From: Planomonospora parontospora
GTDB taxonomy: Bacteria; Actinomycetota; Actinomycetes; Streptosporangiales; Streptosporangiaceae
DNA length: 45,107 nucleotides
Direction of reading: 5' to 3'
Assembly (NCBI GenBank): GCA_014647935.1
Contig: BMQD01000032.1
Location: 1 to 45,107 of the forward strand
Part shown: piece by piece, positions 14,344-23,300 of the stretch
Layout: every line of letters begins with the position of its first letter
How positions within the stretch are numbered: the stretch's first letter is position 1
Program-made: the position numbers and the translations under genes
Notes under the pieces: model-generated
Database searches by the model: none
What the model was told of the DNA's origin: nothing
Seen by the model: the letters and a program-made list of their open reading frames with translations, nothing else

Positions 14344-16674
14344 ATGCATTTATATGGCCCGGAGTATCCTATTAGCGGCAAAGATAATGGAGCGACGGCA
14401 ACCCGTCAAATCGAGCTCGCCAGGGAACAGGAGTATGTCACCTCGCTCTACGAGCGGCTCGACCTGTTGCGCGACCGCACCCAGCGGCAGCTCGACGGGG
14501 TGCTGGCCCAGGGCGGCGGCGGCACCCACCAGAACCGCTCGGAGCGCGACAGCTTCGCCGGGATGTACGCCGAGCGGCTGGCGCGGCTGTGGGCGGTGGA
14601 GAACGGCCTGTGCTTCGGCCGGCTCGACAACGCCGACCACACCTCCCTCTACATCGGCCGCATCGGCCTGGCCGACGACGACCAGCGCCGCCTGCTGATC
14701 GACTGGCGGGCACCGGTGGCGCAGCCGTTCTACCGGGCCACCCCCGCCTCCCCGATGGGCGTCACCCGCCGCCGCCACCTGCAGACCAAGGGCCGCAAGG
14801 TGATCGGCGTCGACGACGACCTGCTCGACCTCGACACCCTCAGCGACGAGGACGTGGCCACGCTCAACGGCGAGGCCGCGCTGCTGGCCTCGCTCGGCGC
14901 CCACCGCACCGGCCGGATGCGCGACATCGTGGCCACCATCCAGGCCGAGCAGGACCGCATCATCCGCTCGGACCTGTCCGGCGTGCTCGTCGTGCAGGGC
15001 GGGCCGGGCACCGGCAAGACCGTCGTGGCCCTGCACCGGGCGGCCTACCTGCTCTACACCCACCGGGAGAAGCTGGCCCGCCGGGGCGTGCTCATCCTCG
15101 GGCCCAACCTGACCTTCCTGCGCTACATCGAGCAGGTCCTGCCCTCCCTGGGCGAGACCGACGTGCTGCTGTCCACGGTCGCCGAGCTGTACCCCGGGAT
15201 CACCGCGACCGCCGCCGAGCGGCCCGAGACGGCCGCGGTCAAGGGCGACGAGCGGATGGTCCAGGTCGTGGCGCGCGCCGTACGGGAGCGGCAGCGGGTG
15301 CCCCGGCGGCCGATCGAGATCAAGCTGGACCGCTACACCCTCAGCCTCGACGGCCGCACCCTGGAGGCCGCGCGCAACCGGGCCGCCCGCTCGCGCCGCC
15401 CCCACAACGAGGCCCGCGCGGTCTTCGTCCGCCACCTGCTCAACGCCCTCGCCCGGCAGGCGGCCAAGCTGCTGGGTAAGGGCGTCATCGACGACGACGA
15501 GCTGGCCGACCTGCGCGAGGAGCTCCGCACCGAGCAGCCGGTGAAGGCCGCCCTGAACCGGCTGTGGCCCTACACCACCCCGCAGCAGCTCCTGCTGGGG
15601 CTGTTCACCTCCCGCGAGCGGCTCGAGTACGCTGCGGCCGAGCTGAGCCCGGCCGAGCGCGCGCTGCTGCTGCGCGAGCCGCCCCGCAAGGGGGAGGGCT
15701 GGTGGTCGCCCGCCGACGTGGCCCTGCTGGACGAGGCCGCCGAGCTGCTCGGCGAGATAGATCCCGGGGTGCTGCGGGCCGGGGCGTGGATGGCCGAGGA
15801 GGAGCAGGCCGCCGCCCGCGCCGCCGCGCGCGAGGAGGACAGCATGCAGCTCGCCTACGCCAAGGAGGTGCTGGAGCTGACCGGCCTGTCGGAGATCATG
15901 GACGCGGAGAAGTTCGCCGCCCGGCACCTGGGCGACGAGTTCTACCTCACCACCGCCGAGCGGGCCGCGGGCGATCGCACCTGGGCCTTCGGCCACATCA
16001 TCGTGGACGAGGCGCAGGAGCTGTCGCCGATGGACTGGCGGATGGTCATGCGCCGGTGCCCCACCCGGTCGATGACGATCGTCGGCGACCTGGCGCAGAC
16101 CGCGTCGGCGGCCGGGGCCCGCTCCTGGGAGCGGGTGCTCGACCCCTACGTGGGCGGGCGCTGGCGGGTCGAGAACCTCAGCGTCAACTACCGCACCCCC
16201 ACCGAGCTGATGGCCGTGGCCGCCGCCGTGCTCCCGCTGGTCGGTCCCGGGCTCACCGCGCCCGCCTCGGTCCGGGAGACCGGCGAGCGGCCCTGGGCGG
16301 CCTCCCCGCTGGAGTCCCTGCCCGAGGTGGTCAAGGCCGAGATCGTCGAGGGCGGCCGCCTGGCGGTGCTCGTCCCCGAGTCCCTCCGGGCCGAGCTGGG
16401 GGAGGCGGTGACCCGGGCCGTCGACGGCGCGGTCGCCGGGCCCGGCACGGCGGCCCTGGACGCCCCCGCGGCGGTCCTGAGCGTCGCCGAGGCCAAGGGC
16501 CTGGAGTTCGACACCGTCATCGTGGTCGAGCCGGACCGCATCCTGGGCGAGTCCCCCCGCGGGGCGAGCGACCTGTACGTCGCACTGACCCGGGCGACGC
16601 GACGGCTCGGCGTGGTCCACGGCGCCCCGCTCCCCGCACCGCTCGCCGGGCTCGAGCGGCGCGGGGACGGCTGA
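14344..16674 (+). CDS. helR: RNA polymerase recycling motor ATPase, HelR/HelD type
   Basis: A 776-residue superfamily 1 helicase-like ATPase. Walker A GGPGTGKT is at residues 219-226 and the Walker B motif IIVDEAQE near 552; late motifs NYRTPTELM and EAKGLEFDTVIVVE follow. The N-terminal arm (ELAREQEYVTSLYERLDLLRD onward) matches HelD-type proteins, which enter the RNA polymerase channels to eject nucleic acid. Actinobacterial HelR can also displace rifamycins. ATG 14344 is the only standard start available; no Shine-Dalgarno is seen and the first 25 residues look atypical. I see no repeat resembling the rifamycin-associated element upstream. Expected role: freeing stalled polymerase. Confidence 0.85.
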   Translation: MHLYGPEYPISGKDNGATATRQIELAREQEYVTSLYERLDLLRDRTQRQLDGVLAQGGGGTHQNRSERDSFAGMYAERLARLWAVENGLCFGRLDNADHTSLYIGRIGLADDDQRRLLIDWRAPVAQPFYRATPASPMGVTRRRHLQTKGRKVIGVDDDLLDLDTLSDEDVATLNGEAALLASLGAHRTGRMRDIVATIQAEQDRIIRSDLSGVLVVQGGPGTGKTVVALHRAAYLLYTHREKLARRGVLILGPNLTFLRYIEQVLPSLGETDVLLSTVAELYPGITATAAERPETAAVKGDERMVQVVARAVRERQRVPRRPIEIKLDRYTLSLDGRTLEAARNRAARSRRPHNEARAVFVRHLLNALARQAAKLLGKGVIDDDELADLREELRTEQPVKAALNRLWPYTTPQQLLLGLFTSRERLEYAAAELSPAERALLLREPPRKGEGWWSPADVALLDEAAELLGEIDPGVLRAGAWMAEEEQAAARAAAREEDSMQLAYAKEVLELTGLSEIMDAEKFAARHLGDEFYLTTAERAAGDRTWAFGHIIVDEAQELSPMDWRMVMRRCPTRSMTIVGDLAQTASAAGARSWERVLDPYVGGRWRVENLSVNYRTPTELMAVAAAVLPLVGPGLTAPASVRETGERPWAASPLESLPEVVKAEIVEGGRLAVLVPESLRAELGEAVTRAVDGAVAGPGTAALDAPAAVLSVAEAKGLEFDTVIVVEPDRILGESPRGASDLYVALTRATRRLGVVHGAPLPAPLAGLERRGDG

Positions 16675-16694
16675 GCCGCCCGGATCCGGAGCAA

Positions 16695-16713
16695 GGCCGA
16701 AGGCTCCTCGGCC
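16695..16713 (+). terminator. Small hairpin after helR
   Basis: GGCCGA, 7-base loop, TCGGCC, starting 21 bases after the helR stop. It may end the helR transcript; the stem is short and there is no U-tract. Confidence 0.4.
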
Positions 16714-16726
16714 GGACGTGCGCTAG

Positions 16727-16751
16727 CTGCGGAAACGGGATGTTTCCGCAG
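16727..16751. repeat. Perfect 10-bp inverted repeat
   Basis: CTGCGGAAAC (16727-16736), 5-base loop, GTTTCCGCAG (16742-16751). It lies just upstream of the TTGACA box and could be an operator, a hairpin or an element end; no partner copy was found. Confidence 0.6.
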
Positions 16752-16763
16752 TTGGTGACGAGG

Positions 16764-16791
16764 TTGACATCTGAGCTGGGGCCGGTAGTTT
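16764..16791 (+). promoter_or_regulatory. Sigma-A-like promoter in the helR-lnt spacer
   Basis: TTGACA (16764-16769), 16-base spacer, TAGTTT (16786-16791). A consensus -35 is rare in this GC-rich background. Transcription would start near 16798, about 390 bases before lnt. Confidence 0.5.
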
Positions 16792-17067
16792 TGCTGCCCA
16801 GTCCAGCACGGGACTGGCCGGTTGGCCGCCTCCGACATCACCGGTTCCTCGCCCCGCGGCGGAGCGTGACTCCGCCCGTACAGCCAGGCGCAGGACCGCT
16901 GGTCAGTCGGGTCGGGGCACCCCAACCGGGCGGGGGGAACGGACCCGGGAGGGGCCTGGGCACCCAGTAGACAACGGCAATCCGCGCCCGCCGCCGACGG
17001 GACGGAACCGGTCCGAAGGGTTCGTCCGGGCACTCTTTCCGCTCCCGTGCCGGCGACTGCAAGTGTC

Positions 17068-17109
17068 GGGGTGATCCCCAGGGCATCCGTCCGCCCTGGA
17101 GGTCACCCC
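17068..17109 (+). terminator. Large stem-loop upstream of lnt
   Basis: 17-base arms (17068-17084 and 17093-17109) pair with one G-T and one mismatch around an 8-base loop. It could terminate a transcript from 16.8 kb or act as an attenuator of lnt, whose start lies 79 bases downstream. Confidence 0.5.
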
Positions 17110-17187
17110 GCTGCCGTGTCGGGGGTAGCGTTCGCCTAGCAGGTCCAACCAGGTCCGGCCAGGCCCGACGTCCGCAAGGAGCCCCCC

Positions 17188-18933
17188 GTGGTGCAGGAGA
17201 AGACGGCCCCTCCGCCGGGGGCTCCCCCGGCGGCGTCGCGGGAGGGCGCCCCGGGCGGTCCCCGGTGGCGGGACCCGCTCGGCCGGACGGCCGCGGTGGC
17301 CGCCGGCGGCCTGCTCCTCTTCCTCGCCTTCCCTCCCCTCGGGTTCTGGTTCCTGGCTCCGCTCGGCGCGGCCCTCGTGATCCGGGCCGTGCACGGCGCC
17401 CGCCCCCGCCGCGCCGCCTGGCTGGGCTTCGCCGGGGGACTCGCCTTCCTCGGCCCCGGTCTGCACTGGGTCACCCCCATCGGGGTGGACGCCTGGCTGG
17501 GCCTGATCGCTCTGGAGAGCCTCTTCTACGCCGCCTGGGCCGCCGGCACCGCCCTGGTCGTCCGGCTGCCCCTGTGGCCGTTGTGGAGCGCCGCGCTCTG
17601 GGTGGCCATGGAGTGGGCGCGGGGGACCTTCCCCTTCGGCGGGTTCCCCTGGGCGCGGGTCGCCTTCAGCCAGGGCGGGTCGGTCTTCACGCCGTACGCG
17701 GCGCTGGGCGGAGCGCCGCTGGTCAGCTTCGCGGTGGTGCTCTGCGGAGGGCTGCTCGCCCTCGCCTCGCTGCGGGCGCCCGGTCCTCCGGGACGCCGCG
17801 GCCGGGCGGGCGCCCCGCCGGCGGCCCCGGCCGCCGCTCCGGCCCCCGCCCCGCCCGTCGAGCGGCTCCCCGTCCGGTCCTCCGCGCGCTCCGCGGCGCT
17901 GCCCATCGCCCTGCCGCTCGCCCTGCCCGTCGCTCTGCCGCTCGCCGGGGCCCTGGCCGTCCCGGCCGCGGCCTTCGCCGTGCCCCGTCCCGGCGACGAG
18001 GGCAGGAGCGTGACCGTCGGGGTGATCCAGGGCAACGTGCCCGGCCGGGGGATGACCCCGCTGGGCGACGAGCCCGCCGTGGTCCTGCGCAACCACACCG
18101 GCAAGCTCCACGAGATGGCGCGGGCCGTACGGGAGGGCGCGATGGCCCGGCCGGACGTGGTGGTGCTGCCGGAGAACTCCACCGACATCGACCCCTACCG
18201 CAGCGAGACGGCCCGCGCCGAGATCGACGCCGCGGTCAGGGACGTCGGCGTGCCCGTCCTGGTCGGAGCCGTGGTGGGCGTCGGCGAGAAGAACCGGGCC
18301 ACCCGCAGCCTGGTGTGGGACCCGGTCACCGGCCCCGGCGCCTACTACGACAAGCAGAAGCTGGTGCCGTTCGGCGAGTTCACCCCGATGCAGGACCTCG
18401 TGCTCGCCCTGTTCGAGCGGGCCGGCCTGGTCGGCAAGCAGTCGGTGCCCGGCACCCGCGACGGCGACCTGAGGCTCGGGCCGGTCACCGTCGGAGCGGT
18501 CAACTGCTACGAGGTGGCCTTCGACGGCGTCGTCCGCGGCACCGTCCGGACCGGCGCCAGCCCGCTGGTGGTGCAGACCAACAACGCGACCTACGCGCTG
18601 ACCGGCCTGCCCGCCCAGCAGCTGGCCATGTCCCAGTTGCGCGCCGTGGAGCACAACCGGGCGGTGGTCACCGCCGCGATCACCGGCATCTCCGCCTCCG
18701 TGACCCCGGAGGGCGAGGTGGTCTGGCGGACCCGCGAGCTGGTCCAGGACATGGCGGTGCTGGAGATACCGGTCCGCACGCGGAAGACGGTGGCCACCAG
18801 GGTTGGCGCGCTACCCGAGTGGGCCCTGATACTGGTGGGTACGGCCGCGCTGGCCGCGGTTCCGGTCCTCCGGCGACGCGGCTCGGCGCGTCCGGTGACA
18901 CGCAGTGACGATCAGCAGGTGGGAGACGTGTGA
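17188..18933 (+). CDS. lnt: Apolipoprotein N-acyltransferase
   Basis: A 581-residue membrane enzyme that adds the third acyl chain to the N-terminal Cys of lipoproteins. Hydrophobic segments fill about residues 35-195 plus one after a low-complexity Pro/Ala stretch. The nitrilase-like domain (about 270-535) carries the full catalytic triad: E329 (LPENSTD), K389 ([12 protein letters not shown]) and C440 (NCYE). AAGGAG at 17176-17181 is 6 bases before GTG 17188. Its stop overlaps the ATG of the polyprenol-phosphate-mannose synthase gene, the conserved actinobacterial lnt-ppm arrangement; in Mycobacterium tuberculosis the two are fused. Confidence 0.93.
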   Translation: MVQEKTAPPPGAPPAASREGAPGGPRWRDPLGRTAAVAAGGLLLFLAFPPLGFWFLAPLGAALVIRAVHGARPRRAAWLGFAGGLAFLGPGLHWVTPIGVDAWLGLIALESLFYAAWAAGTALVVRLPLWPLWSAALWVAMEWARGTFPFGGFPWARVAFSQGGSVFTPYAALGGAPLVSFAVVLCGGLLALASLRAPGPPGRRGRAGAPPAAPAAAPAPAPPVERLPVRSSARSAALPIALPLALPVALPLAGALAVPAAAFAVPRPGDEGRSVTVGVIQGNVPGRGMTPLGDEPAVVLRNHTGKLHEMARAVREGAMARPDVVVLPENSTDIDPYRSETARAEIDAAVRDVGVPVLVGAVVGVGEKNRATRSLVWDPVTGPGAYYDKQKLVPFGEFTPMQDLVLALFERAGLVGKQSVPGTRDGDLRLGPVTVGAVNCYEVAFDGVVRGTVRTGASPLVVQTNNATYALTGLPAQQLAMSQLRAVEHNRAVVTAAITGISASVTPEGEVVWRTRELVQDMAVLEIPVRTRKTVATRVGALPEWALILVGTAALAAVPVLRRRGSARPVTRSDDQQVGDV

Positions 18934-19676
18934 TGGAGCGGATGGTCGGCCGGGTGCTCGTCATCGTCCCGACGTACAACGAGCGGGAGAACCTCCCGGT
19001 GATCGTCGAGCGGGTCCGCGCGGCGGTGCCCGAGGCGCACCTGCTGGTCGCCGACGACGCCAGCCCCGACGGCACCGGTGAGATCGCCGACGCGCTGGCG
19101 GCCGAGGACGACCACGTCCACGTGCTCCACCGGCCCGGCAAGCAGGGGCTCGGCGCCGCCTACATCGCGGGGTTCCGCTGGGGCCTGGCCGAGGGCTACG
19201 ACGTGCTCGTGGAGATGGACGCCGACGGCTCTCACCAGCCGGAAGAGCTGCCCAAGCTGCTGCACGCGCTGGCCGACGGGGCCGACCTGTCCATCGGGTC
19301 CCGCTGGGTGCCCGGCGGCAAGGTGGTCAACTGGCCCGGTTCGCGGGAGTTCCTGTCCCGCGGCGCGAACGTCTACACCCGGATGATGCTCGGCATGCCG
19401 GTCCGCGACGCCACCGCGGGCTTCCGCGCGTACCGGGCCTCCACCCTGGAGAAGATCGGCCTGGACGACGTCGAGTCGCAGGGCTACTGCTTCCAGGTGG
19501 ACCTGACCCTGCGCACGGTCCGCCACGGCCTGCGCGTCGCCGAGGTGCCGATCACCTTCGTGGAGCGCACCGTCGGCGCCAGCAAGATGAGCCGGGACGT
19601 CATCGCCGAGGCGCTGTGGCGGGTCACCCTGTGGGGTGTGACCGGCCTGCCGCGGAGGCTGCGCCGCTCCCGCTAG
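18933..19676 (+). CDS. Polyprenol monophosphomannose synthase (GT2, DPM1-like)
   Basis: A 247-residue GT-A glycosyltransferase that moves mannose from GDP-mannose to polyprenyl phosphate, the donor for lipoglycan and protein O-mannosylation. [11 protein letters not shown] (residues 10-20) starts the nucleotide fold; DADGS (96-100) holds the metal-binding DxD. No membrane anchor follows, so it may rely on the coupled Lnt protein, as reported for mycobacterial Ppm1. ATG 18933 overlaps the lnt TGA. The stop codon lies in the first of three 16-bp tandem repeats. Confidence 0.92.
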   Translation: MERMVGRVLVIVPTYNERENLPVIVERVRAAVPEAHLLVADDASPDGTGEIADALAAEDDHVHVLHRPGKQGLGAAYIAGFRWGLAEGYDVLVEMDADGSHQPEELPKLLHALADGADLSIGSRWVPGGKVVNWPGSREFLSRGANVYTRMMLGMPVRDATAGFRAYRASTLEKIGLDDVESQGYCFQVDLTLRTVRHGLRVAEVPITFVERTVGASKMSRDVIAEALWRVTLWGVTGLPRRLRRSR

Positions 19677-19712
19677 TCCGCGCTCCCGCTGGTCCGCGCT
19701 CCCGCTGGTCCG
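19665..19712. repeat. 16-bp tandem repeat, three copies, spanning a stop codon
   Basis: CGCTCCCGCTAGTCCG (19665-19680) is followed at once by two identical copies with TGG in place of TAG (19681-19696, 19697-19712). The first copy holds the stop codon of the mannosyltransferase gene. Confidence 0.85.
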
Positions 19713-19860
19713 CCGCCGGATCGGGCGCGCACGTTTCGGCGGCCCGGACCGGCGGAAGATACAGGAACGACCTCAGGGTCACGTACCGGCGGCCGGAGGA
19801 CCTTCCGCCCTCCGGCCCACACCATGGAGAGCGCCCCCCGACTCTTTGAGAGAAGGGGCC

Positions 19861-20295
19861 ATGACGGATACCGCTCAGACCACCCGGCGGCCGCGCGAGC
19901 GCGCACGGTCCGGAGCCGGTACGGCCGGGCGAAAGCCCGCGGCGAAGCCGGTGGAAACCGTGCAGTCCGTAGACCCCGTGGACCCCGTGGACCCCGTGGG
20001 GCTCACGGGAGAGCGGCGCGCCGCCGGGGCGCTCACCCTGACCCTGCCCATGATCACGCTGGAGTTCCGGCCGCCGCGGGTCGGCGGGCGGGAGGTCGGC
20101 CGCGTCGTCGGGGCCGCCAGGGCGTTCCTGCCCGCGCTCCCGTCGCGGGAACGCCTCGCCTACTACGGAGGGCTCGGCGCGCTCGCCGCGTTCGGCCTGG
20201 TCGAATGGCCCGTGGCGGCCGCCATCGGCGTCGGAACGGTGATCGCCCGGCGCTCCCGGAACGGCGGCGGGGAGAACCTCCGCGCGCCGGTGTGA
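19861..20295 (+). CDS. Hypothetical protein upstream of the P-type ATPase
   Basis: A 144-residue protein of unknown function. The basic, disordered N-terminus (about 1-65) holds a VDP tripeptide run encoded by 9-bp repeats (19972-19998). ALTLTLPMITLEFRPPRVG is followed by two hydrophobic stretches (about 100-130), so membrane association is likely. AAGG lies 4-5 bases before ATG 19861. Small proteins of this kind precede large CtpI-like ATPases in other actinomycetes, by memory only; I infer a joint role. Confidence 0.65.
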   Translation: MTDTAQTTRRPRERARSGAGTAGRKPAAKPVETVQSVDPVDPVDPVGLTGERRAAGALTLTLPMITLEFRPPRVGGREVGRVVGAARAFLPALPSRERLAYYGGLGALAAFGLVEWPVAAAIGVGTVIARRSRNGGGENLRAPV

Positions 20296-20383
20296 CCACG
20301 GCGCCGTGACGACGCGCTCGCCGGGCCGCGACGCCGCGGCCCGGCCTTGCCCGCCCGCAGAATCCAGGTCCGCTGGAGAGTGA

Positions 20384-23300
20384 ATGTTCCTGTCACGGTT
20401 GCTCGCCGTCCCCGCCGACGTCCTCCGGGACGTCGTGCCGGACGTGCTCTCGAGCGTCCTGCCCCGCTCCCGCCGCGTGCGGGCCTGCCCGGGCGGGGTC
20501 CGGATCGACCTGCACGTGATCGGCGGACCGGGCACGGAGACGGCCGCGCGGCGGCTCGAAGCACGGCTGCGCGCGGTGGACGGAGTCGAGCGGGCGGAGG
20601 TCAACGGCGCCCTCGGCTGCGTCTTCGTCGGCACCGGTGCGGACCGGTCCGGCCACGAGGAGCTGCTGTCGATCGTCACCGGACTGGACGGGGACCCGAC
20701 CGTCACCGGACTGGACGGGGATCCGACCGTCACCGGACCGGACACGGACGCGGGCCCGGAGCCGGACACCGGCGGCGGAGGCCCGCACCGGCCCCGGATC
20801 CGGGTGGCGGAGCGGCACGCACGCGCCGCGGCCCGCCTCTTCGCGGAGCTGACCGGGGCCGGGCTGGCGCTCGCCGGGAAGGCGGTGCGGCTGCCGAGGC
20901 TGTCCCCGGCGGTGCCGGCCCTGCTGCACCTGGCCGACTCCACCCCGATCGTCCGGGAGGAGCTGAACCGCCGGATCGGCCGTCCCGCCACCGACACGCT
21001 GTTCACCGTAGGCCACCTCGTCGGCCAGACGCTCGCCCTGAGCCCGTCGGCACTGCTCGTCCACGCGGCGGGATCGGTCGTCCACTACGCCGAGGCGCGC
21101 GCCGCGCGGTGCGCCTGGCGGAGGCTGGAACAGGACCTGGCCCGCGTCGGGGGCGCCTACCGCCACATCGCGAAGCCGTCGCTCCCGCGCCCGGCCCCTC
21201 TGCCCCGGGGCCCGATCGAGCGGTACGCGGACGTCGCGGCCCCGGTGACGCTGGGAGCCTACGCCGCGACGAGACTCCTCAGCCGCAGCGGCCGCCGGAG
21301 CCACGCCATGATGGTCGCGGCCACGCCCAAGCAGGCGAAGCTGGGCCGCCACGCCTTCGCGGGCGCGGTCGGCCGCGCCCTGGGCAGACGCGGCGCGGTG
21401 GTGCTCGACCGCCACGCCCTGCGCCGCATGGACCGCGTCGACACGGTCGTCCTCGACGCGGCGGTCCTGCTCACCGGCGCGTGGACGGTCGAGCGCGTCC
21501 TGCGGATCGCGGACCCGGCCGGTGACCCGTACGGCGCGGCGGGCGGGAGGAGCCGCGCGGACGGGACCGACCGAGCCGGCGGGGACGGCGCGAGCGGGGA
21601 AGACGGAACCGGCGGGGACGGCGCGGGCCGGGTGGACGACGGCACGCTGCACGCGCGGCTGCACGCCCTGCTCGACCCGGGCGATCCCGGCGCGCGCCGG
21701 GAGGACGGGGAGTGGGCCGTCGGACCGGCGACCGGTACGGGCGGGCCGGCCGCCCGGGAGATCCAGGCCTGGCGCGCCCGGGGGCTGAGGCCCGTGGTCG
21801 TGACCCTGCGGGGCGAGCCGGTCGCCGTCGCCGCGCTGACGCGGGAGCTCCACCCGCTGGCCGAGGCGCTCGTCGCCGCCGCCGGGGCCGCGGGCACCGT
21901 ACTGCTGGCGGGAGGGGACCGCGGTCTCGCCGCGCGCTTCTCGGCTCGCCGGATCGCTCCCGGCGGAGCAAGGACGGCGGCCGCGATCCGCGCGCTCCAG
22001 GTCGGGGGGCACGCCGTCGCCGTGGTGTCGCGGGGCGGGTCCCGGGACCTGCGCGACGCGCTGGCCCGGGCCGACCTCGGCATCGGGGTGGCGGACCGGC
22101 CCGGCCGCGTGCCCTGGGACGCGGACGTGCTCGGCGATCTCGACGGAGCCCACCTGCTGCTGAGCTGCCTGCCGGAGGCCGCCAGGACGAGCCGGCGGAG
22201 CGTACGGCTCGGCGTCGCCGGAGCGGGCGTCGGCGCGCTGCTGGCCGTCGCCGGACCCGAGGCGGCGTCCTCCCACCGGGCGCACCTGGTGAGCCACTGC
22301 GTCTCGCTGGCCGCGCTCGCCCTGGGAGAGCTGTCGGGCCGCGCCGCCGGGCGGACGCCGGTCCCGGTCCGCGCCGACGGCACGCCCTGGTACGCCATGT
22401 CGGCCGCCGACGTCCTCACCCGGCTCGGCTCCTCGTCCGACGGCATCGCCGAGGAGGACGCCGCCGGGCGCAGGACGGAGGCGGCGGGGGAGGAGGAGCG
22501 GCCCGGAGGGGGGCCGCGCTCGCTGGTCCGCGCGTCCGCACAGGAGCTGGCCAACCCCATGACGCCGGTCCTGGCGGCCGGGGCGGGCATGTCCGCGCTG
22601 ATCGGCTCGGTACTGGACGCGCTGCTGATCGGCGGGGTGACGGTCGTCAGCGCGTTCGTGGGCGGGGCGCAGCGGGTCAGCGCCGACCGGGCGCTGCGCC
22701 GCCTCACCGAGGACTCCTCCGTCCCCGTGCGGCTGCGCCGGCCCGGCGGGCACACGCGGACCTCCGCGGCGGCGCTGGTCCCGGGCGACGTGATCGAGCT
22801 GCGCGCCGGCGACGCCGTACCGGCCGACTGCCGGGTGCTGGACGCGACGGGCCTGGAGGTCGACGAGTCGCCGCTCACCGGGGAGTCGCAGCTGGTCGCC
22901 AAGACCGCGGCGCCCACGGTGGCGTCCGCCGTCGCCGAACGCAGCTGCATGCTCTACCAGGGCACGACGGTGGCCGCGGGCGGGGGGCGCGCGGTGGTCG
23001 TCGCGACGGGCGGGGCGACCGAGGCGGGCCGGGGGGCCAGGCTGGCCGCGGGGCCGCGCCCGCCGACCGGGGTGGAGCTCCGGCTGCGTGAACTGGGCAG
23101 GAGGATCCTGCCGCTCTCCGCCGGTTCCGGTCTCGCCCTGCTCGCCGTCGACCTGCTCCGCGGCCGCCCGCTGGCGGCGGGGCTCGCGCCCGCGGTGAGC
23201 CTGGCCGTGGCGGCCGTCCCCGAAGGGCTCCCCTTCATCGCCACGGTCGCGGAGCTGGCCGCCGCGCGGCGGCTGTCGAAGCGCGCCGCGCTGGTGCGCA

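Larger units (their letters stand above)
16675..17187. other. 513-base gene-free stretch with promoter and hairpins
   Basis: No convincing coding frame on either strand. It holds a perfect 10-bp hairpin (16727-16751), a sigma-A-like promoter TTGACA-N16-TAGTTT (16764-16791, plus strand), several stem-loops at 16800-16880 and a large hairpin at 17068-17109. This could be a small RNA gene, a long lnt leader, or an old element remnant. Confidence 0.5.

Noticed and set aside
14319-14375. 18-codon leader peptide before helR
   Set aside because: Its ATG lies 2 bases after the candidate -10 box, so it would not be transcribed from that promoter.
16188-17033. 281-codon minus-strand frame, including a part starting near 16842
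   Set aside because: Overlaps the helR 3' end, has no family resemblance, and codon positions are not biased as in the other genes.
16798-17109. Known riboswitch or housekeeping RNA (cobalamin, SAM, SRP, RNase P)
   Set aside because: None of the conserved core strings I know for these RNAs is present.
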